A stretch of 64,000 bases of DNA from Limnohabitans sp. (GTDB lineage Bacteria; Pseudomonadota; Gammaproteobacteria; Burkholderiales; Burkholderiaceae_C): the NCBI GenBank assembly GCA_030158125.1, contig JAOATL010000004.1, positions 286,507-350,506 of the forward strand, in the 5' to 3' direction. A program made the position numbers and the translations under genes. Below, piece by piece: positions 21,523-31,058 of this stretch. The notes under the pieces were generated by a model. It saw nothing but the letters and a program-made list of their open reading frames with translations, made no database searches and was not told where the DNA came from. The first letter of the stretch is position 1, and each line of letters starts with the position of its first letter.

Positions 21523-22512
21523 TCAGTGAACAGAGGGTCCTGTGGGCGGCGTTGCTTCTGGCTGTGTGAACAAACTGGCCGCATCGACAGGGTCAAAGTG
21601 GTATTGCTTGCCACAGAACTCGCAGCCCACTTCAATGTTCTCACGCTCCGACAAAATACTCTCCACCTCTTGCACGCCCAAGCCTTTGATCATTCGGCCC
21701 ACGCGTTCGCGGCTGCAACTGCAGCGGAACTTCGGCCCCGTGTCACCCACCAGCGGTTCAAAGCGCAGCAAAGGCTCTTCCCAGAACAAGCGGTGCAAAA
21801 CCGTTTCAATGTCCAGGCCCAGCAGTTCTTCAGCTTTCAAACTTTTGGCCAAAATAGAAATGCGGTTGTAGTCTTCGCTTTGGCCCAAAGCGGCTTCGCG
21901 CTCCACAGCGTCGTACTTGCCCGCCAAGTTGCCAGAGCCTTCCAATGGCAAGCGCTGAATCAAGATGCCTGCGGCCACATCCATGTTGGCCGCCAGCACC
22001 AGCGTCGTGTCGAGTTGCTCTGACTGCAGCATGTAGTGCTCGAGCACTTCACTCAACTTCTCAAGCTTCTCCTTGTGATCGCCAAACAAAGGCACCACCC
22101 CCTGGTAGGGCTGCTGCCCGGGCAAACGGTCGAGGGGGTCTAATGTGATGGCACAGCGGCCTTCGTTGTTTTGGTTCACCATTTGACTGAGGCTGGCCTG
22201 TGTAGCAACTTCGCCTTGCAGGGTGGCGGTTGCACGCACCCCAAAGTCGGGTTGGACTTCTACCACCGCAAGCTTCACGGGACCATCGCCAAAGACCTGC
22301 AAAACCAACGCGCCATTGAATTTGATGTTGGCTTGCATCAACACAGCAGCCGCCGACATCTCACCCAAAAGCTCGGTCACAGGCGCTGGGTAGGCACCGG
22401 TTTCGTTGTTGGCGGCACGGCGTTTGAGAATCTCTTGCCAAGCGTCGGTTAATCGAACGATGGCGCCGCGAACGGGCAAACCCTCAAATAAAAATTTATG
22501 AAGTTCAGACAA
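21523..22512 (-). CDS. hslO: Redox-regulated chaperone Hsp33
   Basis: Redox-switched holdase that is activated when its zinc is lost under oxidative stress. 329 residues from a TTG start ([20 protein letters not shown]), which fits the family N-terminus. The four zinc cysteines are visible as CSC ([11 protein letters not shown]) and CEFC ([12 protein letters not shown]) in the C-terminal redox domain. The N-terminal domain shows [16 protein letters not shown]. The start overlaps the end of the gamma carbonic anhydrase gene by eight bases, so the two are probably translated from one mRNA. Confidence 0.94.
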   Translation of the reverse strand: MSELHKFLFEGLPVRGAIVRLTDAWQEILKRRAANNETGAYPAPVTELLGEMSAAAVLMQANIKFNGALVLQVFGDGPVKLAVVEVQPDFGVRATATLQGEVATQASLSQMVNQNNEGRCAITLDPLDRLPGQQPYQGVVPLFGDHKEKLEKLSEVLEHYMLQSEQLDTTLVLAANMDVAAGILIQRLPLEGSGNLAGKYDAVEREAALGQSEDYNRISILAKSLKAEELLGLDIETVLHRLFWEEPLLRFEPLVGDTGPKFRCSCSRERVGRMIKGLGVQEVESILSERENIEVGCEFCGKQYHFDPVDAASLFTQPEATPPTGPSVH

Positions 22513-23029
22513 TTTTTTTCAAACCTGATTGAAAGCGGTGTGCGTTCTCGATGTAATGCTTTGCGGACATGCGCAAACCTTGAATTTGTTCTGGCGACAA
22601 CTCACGAACTACTTTGGCTGGCGAGCCCATGATCATGGAACCATCGGGAAATTCTTTGCCCTCTGTCACCAATGAACCTGCACCCACCAAGCAGTTTTTC
22701 CCAATCTTGGCGCCATTCAACACCACAGCGCCAATGCCGATCAGCGACTCATCGCCAATGGTGCAGCCGTGCAGCATCACTTGGTGGCCAACCGTGACGT
22801 TATTGCCCACAGTGAGTGGCTTGCCCACATCGGCGTGCAAGACGCTGCAGTCTTGGATATTGGTGCCCTCGCCGATGCGAATGGTTTCAGTATCACCACG
22901 AATAACTGTGCCAAACCATACGCTGGCATTCGCCCCTAATTCCACAGCGCCAATGACTTGTGCGCTATCGGCCACCCAAGCACCTTCGGCTACCACAGGG
23001 TGCTTTTCATCCAACGAATAAATAGCCAT
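22505..23029 (-). CDS. Gamma carbonic anhydrase family protein
   Basis: 174 residues from the ATG at 23029 ([20 protein letters not shown]); the frame extends upstream but that part is unlike the family. It is a left-handed beta-helix hexapeptide-repeat protein. The three expected zinc histidines are His65 (SVLHADVG), His82 and His87 ([10 protein letters not shown]). It resembles YrdA/PaaY-type proteins, many of which show weak or no measurable anhydrase activity, so the name describes the family only. It is divergent from the DUF455 gene across a 58-base gap and overlaps hslO downstream. Confidence 0.9.
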   Translation of the reverse strand: MAIYSLDEKHPVVAEGAWVADSAQVIGAVELGANASVWFGTVIRGDTETIRIGEGTNIQDCSVLHADVGKPLTVGNNVTVGHQVMLHGCTIGDESLIGIGAVVLNGAKIGKNCLVGAGSLVTEGKEFPDGSMIMGSPAKVVRELSPEQIQGLRMSAKHYIENAHRFQSGLKKIV

Positions 23030-23087
23030 TTCAGCCCTCTTTAACTTAGACTCAAAAGCTCCATTGTAGGCAACCCTAAAATAAGGC

Positions 23088-23903
23088 ATGTCTCGCACTG
23101 AAATGCCCCAATTTGAGCCCGAACTCCGACGAGCCGTGCTTGCCCCCCTGCTTGAAAAACATGCCGTACGCAAGGCCGAGCTCACCCTGGCTTTGCCTGC
23201 AGATTTGCGTGTGGATGGCCAGGCTCTCATTGCCGATCCCGGCTGTATTCCAGGCCGCCCCGACCAGCCCGTCTTGGTGTCGCACACCAGCCTCAAAGCC
23301 AAACCACTGAACACCCCCGAGGGCCGTGCGCTTTTACTGCATGCGATCGCGCACATTGAACTGAACGCCATTGATTTGGCGCTGGATGTGGTGTGGCGTT
23401 ACAACGCCATGCCCGACACTTTTTACCAAGACTGGGTGCGCATTGCCAAAGAAGAAGCCAAACACTTCCTGCTGATCCAAAAGCATTTGGTGGGCATGGG
23501 TTTTGACTATGGGCAGTTTCCTGCGCACAACTCACTGTGGGAGATGGCCGAGCGCACCAAGGGTGACATCTTGGCCCGCATCGGGCTGGTGCCCAGAACC
23601 ATGGAGGCGCGCGGCTTGGATGCCTCGCCTGGCGTCAAGAACAAACTGATCAGCGCAGGCGACTTAGCGGCTGGCCGCATTTTGGACATCATTCTGGAAG
23701 ATGAAATTGGCCATGTGGCTGCGGGCAATCGGTGGTACCGACATGTCTGCCAAGAGCGCGGTCTCGATCCCATTGCCACCTACCGCGACTTGATCGTGCA
23801 ATACGACGCGCCCAAACTCAAATCGCCCTACAACCTCGAAGCGCGGCGCTTGGCCGGCTTCGACGATGAAGAACTGAATTACTTGGCGGCCAACGGCTTG
23901 TAA
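23088..23903 (+). CDS. DUF455 family ferritin-like protein
   Basis: A 271-residue protein of the DUF455 family, which is related to ferritin-like di-iron proteins such as MiaE. Candidate iron ligands sit in three helices: [26 protein letters not shown] and [13 protein letters not shown]. The family function is not established. A close Shine-Dalgarno-like TAAGG precedes the ATG, and a second ATG at 23103 is possible. The PLP enzyme gene starts eight bases after the stop, so the two are likely co-transcribed, but I see no functional link. Confidence 0.85.
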   Translation: MSRTEMPQFEPELRRAVLAPLLEKHAVRKAELTLALPADLRVDGQALIADPGCIPGRPDQPVLVSHTSLKAKPLNTPEGRALLLHAIAHIELNAIDLALDVVWRYNAMPDTFYQDWVRIAKEEAKHFLLIQKHLVGMGFDYGQFPAHNSLWEMAERTKGDILARIGLVPRTMEARGLDASPGVKNKLISAGDLAAGRILDIILEDEIGHVAAGNRWYRHVCQERGLDPIATYRDLIVQYDAPKLKSPYNLEARRLAGFDDEELNYLAANGL

Positions 23904-23911
23904 ATGATCAC

Positions 23912-25180
23912 ATGACATACATCGATGCCACTTTCAAAGGTTTTCCGGGCCACCTCACGCCCGTTGAATTGTCTCAAGTAGGGGTGCAAGGCTGGTCTCT
24001 GCTGAAAGGCCATTTGTCCTTTCCTTTGGCTGTTCTCAAGCAATCAGCATTGACGCACAACTTGGCTTGGATGCAAGATTTTTGCAATGACCGAAACTTG
24101 GACATTGCACCGCATGGAAAAACCACCATGTCACCCGCGCTTTACAACAAACAGTTGCAAGCAGGGGCATGGGGCATCAGCTTTGCAACAGTCTTTCAAG
24201 CAGGACTTGGTATTCGCAATGGCGTTGAACGCATCATCATTGCCAATCAGGTTTTTCAAGAACCCGATCTCGACACATTGTCAGGCCTCTTAACCCAGCA
24301 CCCCAAGGTACGCGTTTATTTCTTGGTGGACTCACTGGCGCAGATTGATGCGATTGAGGCGTGGCGGGTGTCCCGCGCCTCCTCCACCATCTTCACAGTT
24401 CTCATTGAATTGGGCATCGAGGGCAAACGAACGGGCTGCCGCGATCATTCGCAAGCCATGGCCTTGGCCAGAAGGGTCAAAGCAAGTGCCGGACTGCAAT
24501 TGAGTGGCGTCGAATGTTACGAAGGCGCCTTGGCCACATGCAACCATGTTCATGACCAGGCCACTGTTGCCGCACTCATGTCGCGCGTTCAATGGCTTGC
24601 CAACGAATGTGAAGCAGAAAATTTATTTGAATGCGATGAGGTTTTGCTCACAGCGGGTGGCTCTGCGATCTTTGACTTGGTGGCTGAACATCTCACGCCC
24701 CTGCTCTCGCGCCCAGCACGCGGCGTTTTGCGATCTGGCTGCTACCTCACACATGACCATGTGCAGTACCGAAAAATGCTGAAATGTGTGGGTGAGCGTT
24801 TGCAACTCACCGAGACCCTCAAGCCCGCATTGGAGGTAATCAGCTGCGTTCAGTCATGCCCTGAACCCGGCTTGGCATTTCTTTCCATGGGAAAACGCGA
24901 TGTGTCGTTTGACATGGACTTACCGGTGCCTGTTTGGCGTGCCCAGTTCAACGACTTGAACACGCGTGGTGTGCCTGCACACTGGGAAATTACGGCGCTG
25001 AACGACCAACATGCATACTTGCGCTTTGACCCCAATTCACGTGAAGAAGAACACCCTTTTGTGGGCATGTTGGTGGGCAGCGGCATTTCACATCCTTGCA
25101 CCACTTTTGACAAATGGCGATGGATGCCTGTAGTCAATGACGATTACGAAGTGATTGACGCCATCACCATTCACTTTTGA
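23912..25180 (+). CDS. D-serine dehydratase-like / alanine racemase-fold amino acid deaminase
   Basis: A 422-residue fold-type III PLP enzyme. The PLP lysine is Lys70 in LDIAPHGKTTMSPAL. The C-terminal DSD1-type domain ends with a His394-Pro-Cys396 pair (GSGISHPCTTFDKW), matching the zinc-binding His and Cys of eukaryotic-type D-serine dehydratases. It therefore probably deaminates or cleaves a D-amino acid or 3-hydroxy amino acid in the cytoplasm. D-threonine aldolases share the fold, so the substrate cannot be fixed from sequence. The stop lies seven bases before the convergent xerD stop. Confidence 0.85.
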   Translation: MTYIDATFKGFPGHLTPVELSQVGVQGWSLLKGHLSFPLAVLKQSALTHNLAWMQDFCNDRNLDIAPHGKTTMSPALYNKQLQAGAWGISFATVFQAGLGIRNGVERIIIANQVFQEPDLDTLSGLLTQHPKVRVYFLVDSLAQIDAIEAWRVSRASSTIFTVLIELGIEGKRTGCRDHSQAMALARRVKASAGLQLSGVECYEGALATCNHVHDQATVAALMSRVQWLANECEAENLFECDEVLLTAGGSAIFDLVAEHLTPLLSRPARGVLRSGCYLTHDHVQYRKMLKCVGERLQLTETLKPALEVISCVQSCPEPGLAFLSMGKRDVSFDMDLPVPVWRAQFNDLNTRGVPAHWEITALNDQHAYLRFDPNSREEEHPFVGMLVGSGISHPCTTFDKWRWMPVVNDDYEVIDAITIHF

Positions 25181-25187
25181 GCCAGTG

Positions 25188-26096
25188 TCACCCTCTGGGA
25201 TGATGCTGCGCATGCAAATTCTTCAGGCGCTCTCGCGCCACATGCGTGTAGATGGTGGTGGTTGAAATGTCGGCATGTCCCAGCAACACCTGCACAGACC
25301 TTAGGTCGGCGCCGTGATTGAGCAAATGCGTGGCAAACGCATGGCGCAAGGTGTGGGGCGACAAAGGTGCCGTAATGCCCGCGATCACCGCATATTTTTT
25401 GATCAAGCTCCAAAACATGATGCGTGACATGGCGGTGCCCGCTTTGGGGCCACTGGCCGTGACGAACAAATCATCGGTTTGCTTGGCGCCTAGCAAAGCA
25501 CCACGTGCGTTTTGCATGTAGTTGACCAAACTGTCGCGGGCCATGTCGCCAAAAGGCACCAGACGCTCTTTGCTGCCCTTGCCCATGATGCGCAAGATAC
25601 CTTCATTCAAAGAGACATGCAAAGTTTTGAGTTTGACCAGCTCTGATACGCGCAGGCCGCTGGCATACAACAACTCCAACATGGCTTTGTCGCGCAGACC
25701 CAATGCCGTGTTGGCATCGGGCGCAGACAAGAGTGCATCCACTTGATCTTCCGACAATGTTTTGGGCACCCGCAAGGCTTGTTTGGCCGCCAACAAGCGA
25801 AGCGTCGGATCCACCAGAACGATGCGCTCGCGCAAAGCCCAACGGTAATAGCGTTTGAACACCGTTAAACGGCGATTGGCGGAGGTTGCTTTAGAAAGGC
25901 TGTGACGGGCTGCAAAGTAGGCCTGCAAATGAGACTCTTGCACAGCATCCAGAGGCATCAGTGAGGTTTGATGGAGCCAGTCTGCCAGAGCAGACAAATC
26001 TCGACGGTAGGCGGCCAAAGTATTGGCAGACAAACCATCTTCAAGCCAAACCGCATCGACAAAGCGATCGATGGCGGCTTGGCTGTCGGGTGTCAT
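25188..26096 (-). CDS. xerD: Site-specific tyrosine recombinase XerD
   Basis: Chromosome-dimer resolution recombinase acting with XerC at dif near the terminus. 302 residues from the ATG at 26096. All catalytic residues are present: Arg149 (YASGLRVSEL), Lys173 (GKGSKERLVP), His248 and Arg251 (SPHTLRHAFATH), His274 (LLGHADIS) and Tyr283 (TIYTHV). Its length and N-terminal SAM-like domain match housekeeping Xer and not phage integrases. The start shares one base with the stop of the upstream Bug receptor gene (TGATG), an unusual coupling. Confidence 0.93.
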   Translation of the reverse strand: MTPDSQAAIDRFVDAVWLEDGLSANTLAAYRRDLSALADWLHQTSLMPLDAVQESHLQAYFAARHSLSKATSANRRLTVFKRYYRWALRERIVLVDPTLRLLAAKQALRVPKTLSEDQVDALLSAPDANTALGLRDKAMLELLYASGLRVSELVKLKTLHVSLNEGILRIMGKGSKERLVPFGDMARDSLVNYMQNARGALLGAKQTDDLFVTASGPKAGTAMSRIMFWSLIKKYAVIAGITAPLSPHTLRHAFATHLLNHGADLRSVQVLLGHADISTTTIYTHVARERLKNLHAQHHPRG

Positions 26097-27070
26097 CAAT
26101 CCAATTTGAGGTTTTGCGCGTCTACAACTTTCTTGTAGATCTCAAATTCAGCCTTGATTTGGGCCGCGAACTGCTCAGGCGTATTGGCCACCACCAAAGA
26201 TCCGGTGTCTTCGATGCGCTTGCGAACAGCTGGATCTTCCAAGGCCTTCTTCACACCGTTGCTGATTTTGTCGACCACCTCTTTGGGTAGATTCTTGGGA
26301 CCCAAAATGCCGTAATAGGCCATGCGATTGACAGGCTCCAAACCCACTTCCTTGAAGGTGGGCACATTGGGCAACTGTGACAAACGCTGGGGCGCGGCCA
26401 CCACAATGGGAATCAGTTTGCCGGTTTGGATGAACGGCAAGGCAGAAGGCATGTTGTCAAAAATAATGGGCACTTGACCGGCCACAGTGTCATTCAAAGC
26501 GGGGCCAGCGCCGCGATAAGGAATGTGCGTGATGAAAACGCCTGCCAAACTTTTCCAAAGTTCAGTTTGCAAGTGGCCAATGCCACCTGTACCGGACGAT
26601 GCATATGAATATTTGCCTGGGTTTTTCTTCAGCTCAGCCACAAAGTCTTTGTAGTTGCGCGCTGGAAAACTGGGATGGACTGCAATCACATTGGGGGTGG
26701 CCGCAATGTTGATGACAGGGGTGAAATCAGTGACAGGGTTGTACGGATTTTTGGGATTGATAGCAGGGTTGGCTGCCGTTGTCGACACAGTGGCCATGCC
26801 CAGAGAATAACCATCGGGTACGGCGCGTACTGTTTCAGTGGCACCCACCACACCGCCGCCGCCTGCTTTGTTTTCCACAATGACAGACTGACCCAAGGCT
26901 TTGCCCAAAGGCTCAGAGATGACACGCGCCACGATGTCGGTGGTGCCGCCGGGTGCAAAAGGCACCTGCAAGCGAATCACTTTATTGGGATAGGCTTGCG
27001 CCATGGCAGTGCCGCTAGCGCTCAATGCCAACAAGGCGGCAACTGCCACCCAGCTTGTACGACGGTTCAT
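26096..27070 (-). CDS. Bug family (TctC-type) periplasmic solute-binding protein, orphan
   Basis: A 324-residue periplasmic receptor of the tripartite tricarboxylate transporter class. A signal peptide ends at ASGTAMAQA, and the mature protein begins YPNKVIRLQVPFAPGGTTDI, the Bug hallmark. Further family motifs are NKAGGGGVVGA and YRGAGPALNDTVAGQVPIIF. No TctA or TctB gene is next to it, so it is an orphan receptor, as most Bug proteins in Burkholderiales are; the ligand is unknown. It may use a membrane component encoded elsewhere. It is co-directional with xerD and ends at its start codon. Confidence 0.9.
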   Translation of the reverse strand: MNRRTSWVAVAALLALSASGTAMAQAYPNKVIRLQVPFAPGGTTDIVARVISEPLGKALGQSVIVENKAGGGGVVGATETVRAVPDGYSLGMATVSTTAANPAINPKNPYNPVTDFTPVINIAATPNVIAVHPSFPARNYKDFVAELKKNPGKYSYASSGTGGIGHLQTELWKSLAGVFITHIPYRGAGPALNDTVAGQVPIIFDNMPSALPFIQTGKLIPIVVAAPQRLSQLPNVPTFKEVGLEPVNRMAYYGILGPKNLPKEVVDKISNGVKKALEDPAVRKRIEDTGSLVVANTPEQFAAQIKAEFEIYKKVVDAQNLKLD

Positions 27071-27161
27071 GTCAACTCCTCAAGATAATGTCCCAACATC
27101 ATAAGCAATAACTGGGCAACTTAGAAGCCAAAACAGCAAAGACTGCCGTTATGCTTGGGGG

Positions 27162-28079
27162 GTGAATTTTGCCCAACTTTTATTTCCCGATTTCTCCCTT
27201 ATTTTGTGCGGTTACTTTTTGTGCCGCTACACAGGTTTGAACCGTCCCGTTTGGCAGCAGGCCGAGTCCTTGGTCTACTACTTTTTATTTCCAGTGCTGC
27301 TGTTTCACTCCATTGTGAAAAGCCCTTTGGACATTCAGGCCACCTCCAATTTTTTGCTAGCAGGCATCAGCATGGGCTTGATGGCCATCGCACTGTCCTA
27401 CAGCCTGCCCTATTGGCCTGGGCTGGGACGGCTCATTGACAAACGCGATCACGCCGCTAGCGCGCAAGCAGGCTTTCGTTTCAACTCTTTCATTGCATTG
27501 GCTTTGGTGGAACGACTCACAGGCCCAGAAGGGCTGCTGCTGATTTCAGTCTTGATTGGATTTTGTGTTCCCATGTTCAATGTGGGGGCGGTTTGGCCCA
27601 TGGCGCGTCACGGCGAGAGTGGATTTTTGCGAGAGCTTATTCGCAACCCCCTCATTTTGGCCACCACCGGTGGCTTGGCTTTCAATCTGTTGGGTTTGCG
27701 CATTCCAGCCTTCATGGACCCGACCTTGTCACGCATTGGCGCGGCCTCTTTGGCCTTGGGACTGATGTCCGCTGGGGCAGGTATGGAACTCAAAGCACTC
27801 AAGCAAGGCAAATTGCTGGGCACTTTGGTCTTGACACTGAAGCACTTGGTTTTGCCCTGCTTGGCGTGGGGCTTGGCGCAATACTTCCAACTGAACCCTT
27901 TGCAAACCACCGTGCTGCTGATTTTCTCGGCGCTGCCAACCGCCTCGACTTGCTACGTGTTGGCTTCTCGCATGGGTTACAACGGCCCTTATGTTGCGGG
28001 TTTGGTCACGCTGTCCACCCTGCTGGGCATGGTCAGCCTGCCCTTCGCCTTGGGCGTGCTGCGCGGCCTGCGCATTTAA
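27162..28079 (+). CDS. AEC family transporter (auxin efflux carrier-like)
   Basis: A 305-residue membrane protein with about ten hydrophobic segments, starting at a GTG preceded by a G-rich Shine-Dalgarno-like stretch. The N-terminus FSLILCGYFLCRYTGLNRPVW, the FRFNSFIALALVERL segment and LPTASTCYVLASRMGY near the end are AEC-family features. Members carry dicarboxylates such as malate or malonate, or act as exporters, and the substrate here is not predictable. It is divergent from the Bug receptor across 91 bases. Its stop overlaps the convergent queG stop by four bases. Confidence 0.85.
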   Translation: MNFAQLLFPDFSLILCGYFLCRYTGLNRPVWQQAESLVYYFLFPVLLFHSIVKSPLDIQATSNFLLAGISMGLMAIALSYSLPYWPGLGRLIDKRDHAASAQAGFRFNSFIALALVERLTGPEGLLLISVLIGFCVPMFNVGAVWPMARHGESGFLRELIRNPLILATTGGLAFNLLGLRIPAFMDPTLSRIGAASLALGLMSAGAGMELKALKQGKLLGTLVLTLKHLVLPCLAWGLAQYFQLNPLQTTVLLIFSALPTASTCYVLASRMGYNGPYVAGLVTLSTLLGMVSLPFALGVLRGLRI

Positions 28080-29209
28080 GCGCCTTGCTGCAAGGACCAA
28101 GACACCTGCTCTTGCACCACTGGGTCTGGATGTGTTTGCCAGCGTTCAAGCGCATGGGTCAGCGCTGTTCGTGCGTCAGCAGAAAGGTCAGAAGGCTTGC
28201 CCAAGGCATTGCCAGCAGCCAAAGCCACATTTCGCAACCACCTGGCATGGCCAATTCTGCGAATGGCACTGCCCTCGGTGAACCGCAAGAAGGCAGGCTC
28301 GTCCCAAGTCAACAAGTCGACCAAGGCAGGTTCATTCAAAGCCTGACGCGCTTGAAAGTCTGGCAAGGGACTGCGCTTGGCGAACTTGTTCCAAGGACAG
28401 GCCCATTGGCAGTCGTCACAACCATAAATGCGATTGCCAATGGCCGCCCTGAATTCAACAGGAATCGGCCCATCGTGTTCGATGGTGAGGTAAGAAATGC
28501 AGCGTCTGGCATCTAACTGATAAGGCGCCACGATGGCTTGTGTGGGGCACACATCCATGCACGCTGCGCACGAACCGCAGTGGTCAGAAACAGGCGTTGT
28601 CAATGGCAGGGCCAAATCAACAAACAGCTCGCCTAAAAAGAAAAAAGAACCAGCATCTCTTTGCAAGACCAAGGTATTTTTGCCGCGCCATCCGTGACCG
28701 CTGCGCACCGCCAATTCGGCCTCCATGACAGGCGCTGAATCTGTAAACACCCGGTGACCAAACGGCCCCAACAAGACAGCCATGCGCTGTTGCAATTTTT
28801 GCAATCGGCTGCGCAACACCTTGTGATAGTCGCGCCCTCGGGCGTACACAGACACCACCCCCTGTTGTGCTTGCCGCAGACTGTGCCATGCTGCATCGGC
28901 TGACAAATTTTCCACATTACCGGGCAAGTAGTCCATGCGCACCGTGATCACACTGACTGTGCCCGGCACCAATTCTGCAGGGCGGGCACGTTTGAGGCCA
29001 TGGCTTGCCATATAGTTCATGCTGCCGTGAAAGCCAGCCGCCAGCCAAGCCTCTAATCCTGGCTCGGCAGCGGACAAATTCACACCTGTCACGCCAATTT
29101 GAGAAAATCCCAGTTCCCGAGCGGCAATTTGCAGCTCCGACCACACTGCCGAGGTGTCCACAGGACCCCCTGGCGGTGCATTAGAAAGAGATTGATGAGC
29201 GGTGTTCAC
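28076..29209 (-). CDS. queG: Epoxyqueuosine reductase
   Basis: Last step of queuosine synthesis, reducing epoxyqueuosine to queuosine in tRNA. From the GTG at 29209 the product is 377 residues, near the usual length; an ORF extension to 29521 has no family character. Two 4Fe-4S motifs are visible: CGSCAACMDVCPTQAI and CDDCQWACPWN. Earlier segments GFHGSMNYMASHGLKR and YARGRDYHKVLRSRL are typical. A C-terminal HEAT-like part follows (HARWLRNVALAAGNALG). The start is approximate: in-frame GTGs further in are alternatives. The GTG overlaps the divergent tsaE start. Confidence 0.9.
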   Translation of the reverse strand: MNTAHQSLSNAPPGGPVDTSAVWSELQIAARELGFSQIGVTGVNLSAAEPGLEAWLAAGFHGSMNYMASHGLKRARPAELVPGTVSVITVRMDYLPGNVENLSADAAWHSLRQAQQGVVSVYARGRDYHKVLRSRLQKLQQRMAVLLGPFGHRVFTDSAPVMEAELAVRSGHGWRGKNTLVLQRDAGSFFFLGELFVDLALPLTTPVSDHCGSCAACMDVCPTQAIVAPYQLDARRCISYLTIEHDGPIPVEFRAAIGNRIYGCDDCQWACPWNKFAKRSPLPDFQARQALNEPALVDLLTWDEPAFLRFTEGSAIRRIGHARWLRNVALAAGNALGKPSDLSADARTALTHALERWQTHPDPVVQEQVSWSLQQGA

Positions 29210-29764
29210 CCTGCGATTGTAGGAACTCCCGAGCCTCTTGGCACGGCTCGGTGGCTGTGGCCGGATGAAACGGCTACGCGTGCGTTTGCACAAAACTTGG
29301 CGCAACAAGTCGATTTGCAAAATGCCTTCATCGAGCTGGTAGGTGATTTGGGCGCAGGCAAGACCACCCTGGTGCGTCATTTGCTGCAAGCCTTGGGTGT
29401 GCAAGGTCGCATCAAAAGTCCCACATATGCGGTGGTCGAACCTCACGAAGGACAGCACCCCATCAGCCGACACGTACTGTCCATCTGGCATTTCGACTTT
29501 TACCGGTTCAACGATCCGCAAGAATTTGAAGAGGCTGGTTTTCGCGATTTATTTGCCAGCACCGGTTTGAAAATTGCCGAATGGCCCAACCAAGCGCAGG
29601 GGATGTTACCCACCGCTGATCTTCAATTGACACTGACGGTGGACGAACACGAGACGCGTCATGTTCTGGTCAAGGCGTCCACCTCGCAGGGCCAAAACAT
29701 ACTTCAAGGCCTTCTCAAGGCATTGCCACCTGCACCGTTTGATCATGCACATTCAACGACGTGA
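29195..29764 (+). CDS. tsaE: tRNA threonylcarbamoyladenosine biosynthesis ATPase TsaE
   Basis: ATPase that helps TsaB-TsaD make N6-threonylcarbamoyladenosine at position 37 of ANN-decoding tRNAs. 189 residues from the ATG at 29195. The Walker A motif is LVGDLGAGKTTLVRHLLQAL and the family signature IKSPTYAVVEPH follows, with the HFDFYRF segment after it. EWPNQAQGMLP is the usual C-terminal motif. The first 15 bases of the gene overlap the first bases of divergent queG, so at least one promoter must lie inside the other gene. amiC starts 20 bases before its stop. Confidence 0.92.
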   Translation: MSGVHPAIVGTPEPLGTARWLWPDETATRAFAQNLAQQVDLQNAFIELVGDLGAGKTTLVRHLLQALGVQGRIKSPTYAVVEPHEGQHPISRHVLSIWHFDFYRFNDPQEFEEAGFRDLFASTGLKIAEWPNQAQGMLPTADLQLTLTVDEHETRHVLVKASTSQGQNILQGLLKALPPAPFDHAHSTT

Positions 29765-31058
29765 TTGGCTCAAAGCGTCCAGCCTCGCTTTGTTGCTGGG
29801 TTGGGCCGACATTAGCAAAGGCGCCAGCCTGATGGCAGTGCGCGTGTGGCCGGCCAGAGATTACACGCGTGTCACATTGGAATCTGATGTTGCACTCAAA
29901 ACAAAATACACCTTTGTGCCCTCGCCGCCTCGCTTGGCCATTGACATTGAGGGTTTAGAGCTCAACCCGTCCATCAAAGAATGGGTAGGCAAGATCAAGC
30001 CCGACGACCCCAACATCACGGGGGTGCGTGTGGCGCAAAACAGCCCGGGTGTGGTGCGCATGGTGTTTGACCTCAAACAAGCAGTTCAACCCCAAGTCTT
30101 TGCCCTTGCACCTGTGGGCGACTACAAGCACCGTTTGGTATTGGATTTGTATCCGACCGCGCCCATGGATCCGCTCGAGAGTTGGATTGCCGAGCGTACG
30201 CAAAGCAACGACGCATTGGGCGATTTTCTCAACAAACAAGCCAGTTCGAGTGCTGCGCCAGCACCCAGTTCGCAACGGCCTGATGTGACACCAAGCGCCC
30301 CTGCAGGCAACGCCCCTGCCAGCACAGGCATTACCGACAGACTGATTGTGGTGGCCATTGATGCGGGCCACGGTGGGGAAGATCCAGGTGCGATTGGCCC
30401 CAACGGCACCAAAGAAAAAGATGTGGTGCTACAAATAGCCTTGAAATTGCGGGATCGCATCAACACCACCTCCGTCAAGGGCAGTCCCATGCGGGCATAC
30501 CTCACGCGCGACGCAGACTACTTTGTGCCGCTGCATGTGCGTGTTCAAAAGGCTCGCAAGGTACAAGCTGATTTGTTTGTGAGCGTGCATGCTGATGCGT
30601 TCTTCACACCCAATGCGCAAGGTGCCAGTGTCTTTGCGCTCAGCCATGGTGCAGCGTCTAGCAGTGCCGCAAGGTGGATGGCACAACAAGAAAACAAAGC
30701 TGACTTGATCGGTGGTATGAACTTGGGTGTGAAAGACACACAAGTCCAACAAGCTTTGCTAGACATGAGCACCTCTGCCCAAATCAAGGACAGCTTGAGT
30801 TTGGGAAGCGCCATCCTTCGAGAGATTGGCGGCCTGGGAAGGCTGCACAAACCCAAAGTGGAGCAAGCCGGCTTTGCCGTTTTAAAAGCGCCCGACATTC
30901 CCAGTGTGCTGGTTGAAACAGCTTTCATCAGCAACCCCGATGAAGAAGCTAAATTATCGGACGCTCAATACCAAAACAGCATGGCCGACGCCTTGGTGAA
31001 GGGCTTGCAGAAATACTTTGAACGCAATCCGCCCCTGGCGCGAAAACGTTCTACCTGA
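29745..31058 (+). CDS. amiC: N-acetylmuramoyl-L-alanine amidase (AmiC-type)
   Basis: Splits septal peptidoglycan during daughter-cell separation. 437 residues from the ATG at 29745. A twin-arginine-like signal (QRRDWLKASSLALLLGW) suggests Tat export. Residues about 30-140 form an AMIN domain that targets the septum. An Ala/Pro/Ser linker spans about 165-198. The amidase_3 zinc domain follows, with His209 (DAGHGGEDPGAIG), Glu224 and His282 (FVSVHADAF) and the catalytic Glu in VLVETAFISN. It overlaps tsaE by 20 bases, as in the tsaE-amiB pair of enterics. An activator such as EnvC is expected elsewhere. Confidence 0.92.
   Translation: MHIQRRDWLKASSLALLLGWADISKGASLMAVRVWPARDYTRVTLESDVALKTKYTFVPSPPRLAIDIEGLELNPSIKEWVGKIKPDDPNITGVRVAQNSPGVVRMVFDLKQAVQPQVFALAPVGDYKHRLVLDLYPTAPMDPLESWIAERTQSNDALGDFLNKQASSSAAPAPSSQRPDVTPSAPAGNAPASTGITDRLIVVAIDAGHGGEDPGAIGPNGTKEKDVVLQIALKLRDRINTTSVKGSPMRAYLTRDADYFVPLHVRVQKARKVQADLFVSVHADAFFTPNAQGASVFALSHGAASSSAARWMAQQENKADLIGGMNLGVKDTQVQQALLDMSTSAQIKDSLSLGSAILREIGGLGRLHKPKVEQAGFAVLKAPDIPSVLVETAFISNPDEEAKLSDAQYQNSMADALVKGLQKYFERNPPLARKRST

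Noticed and set aside
25188..26096. Tyrosine recombinase considered as a mobile-element integrase
   Set aside because: Length, motifs and lack of attachment sites or cargo fit housekeeping XerD.
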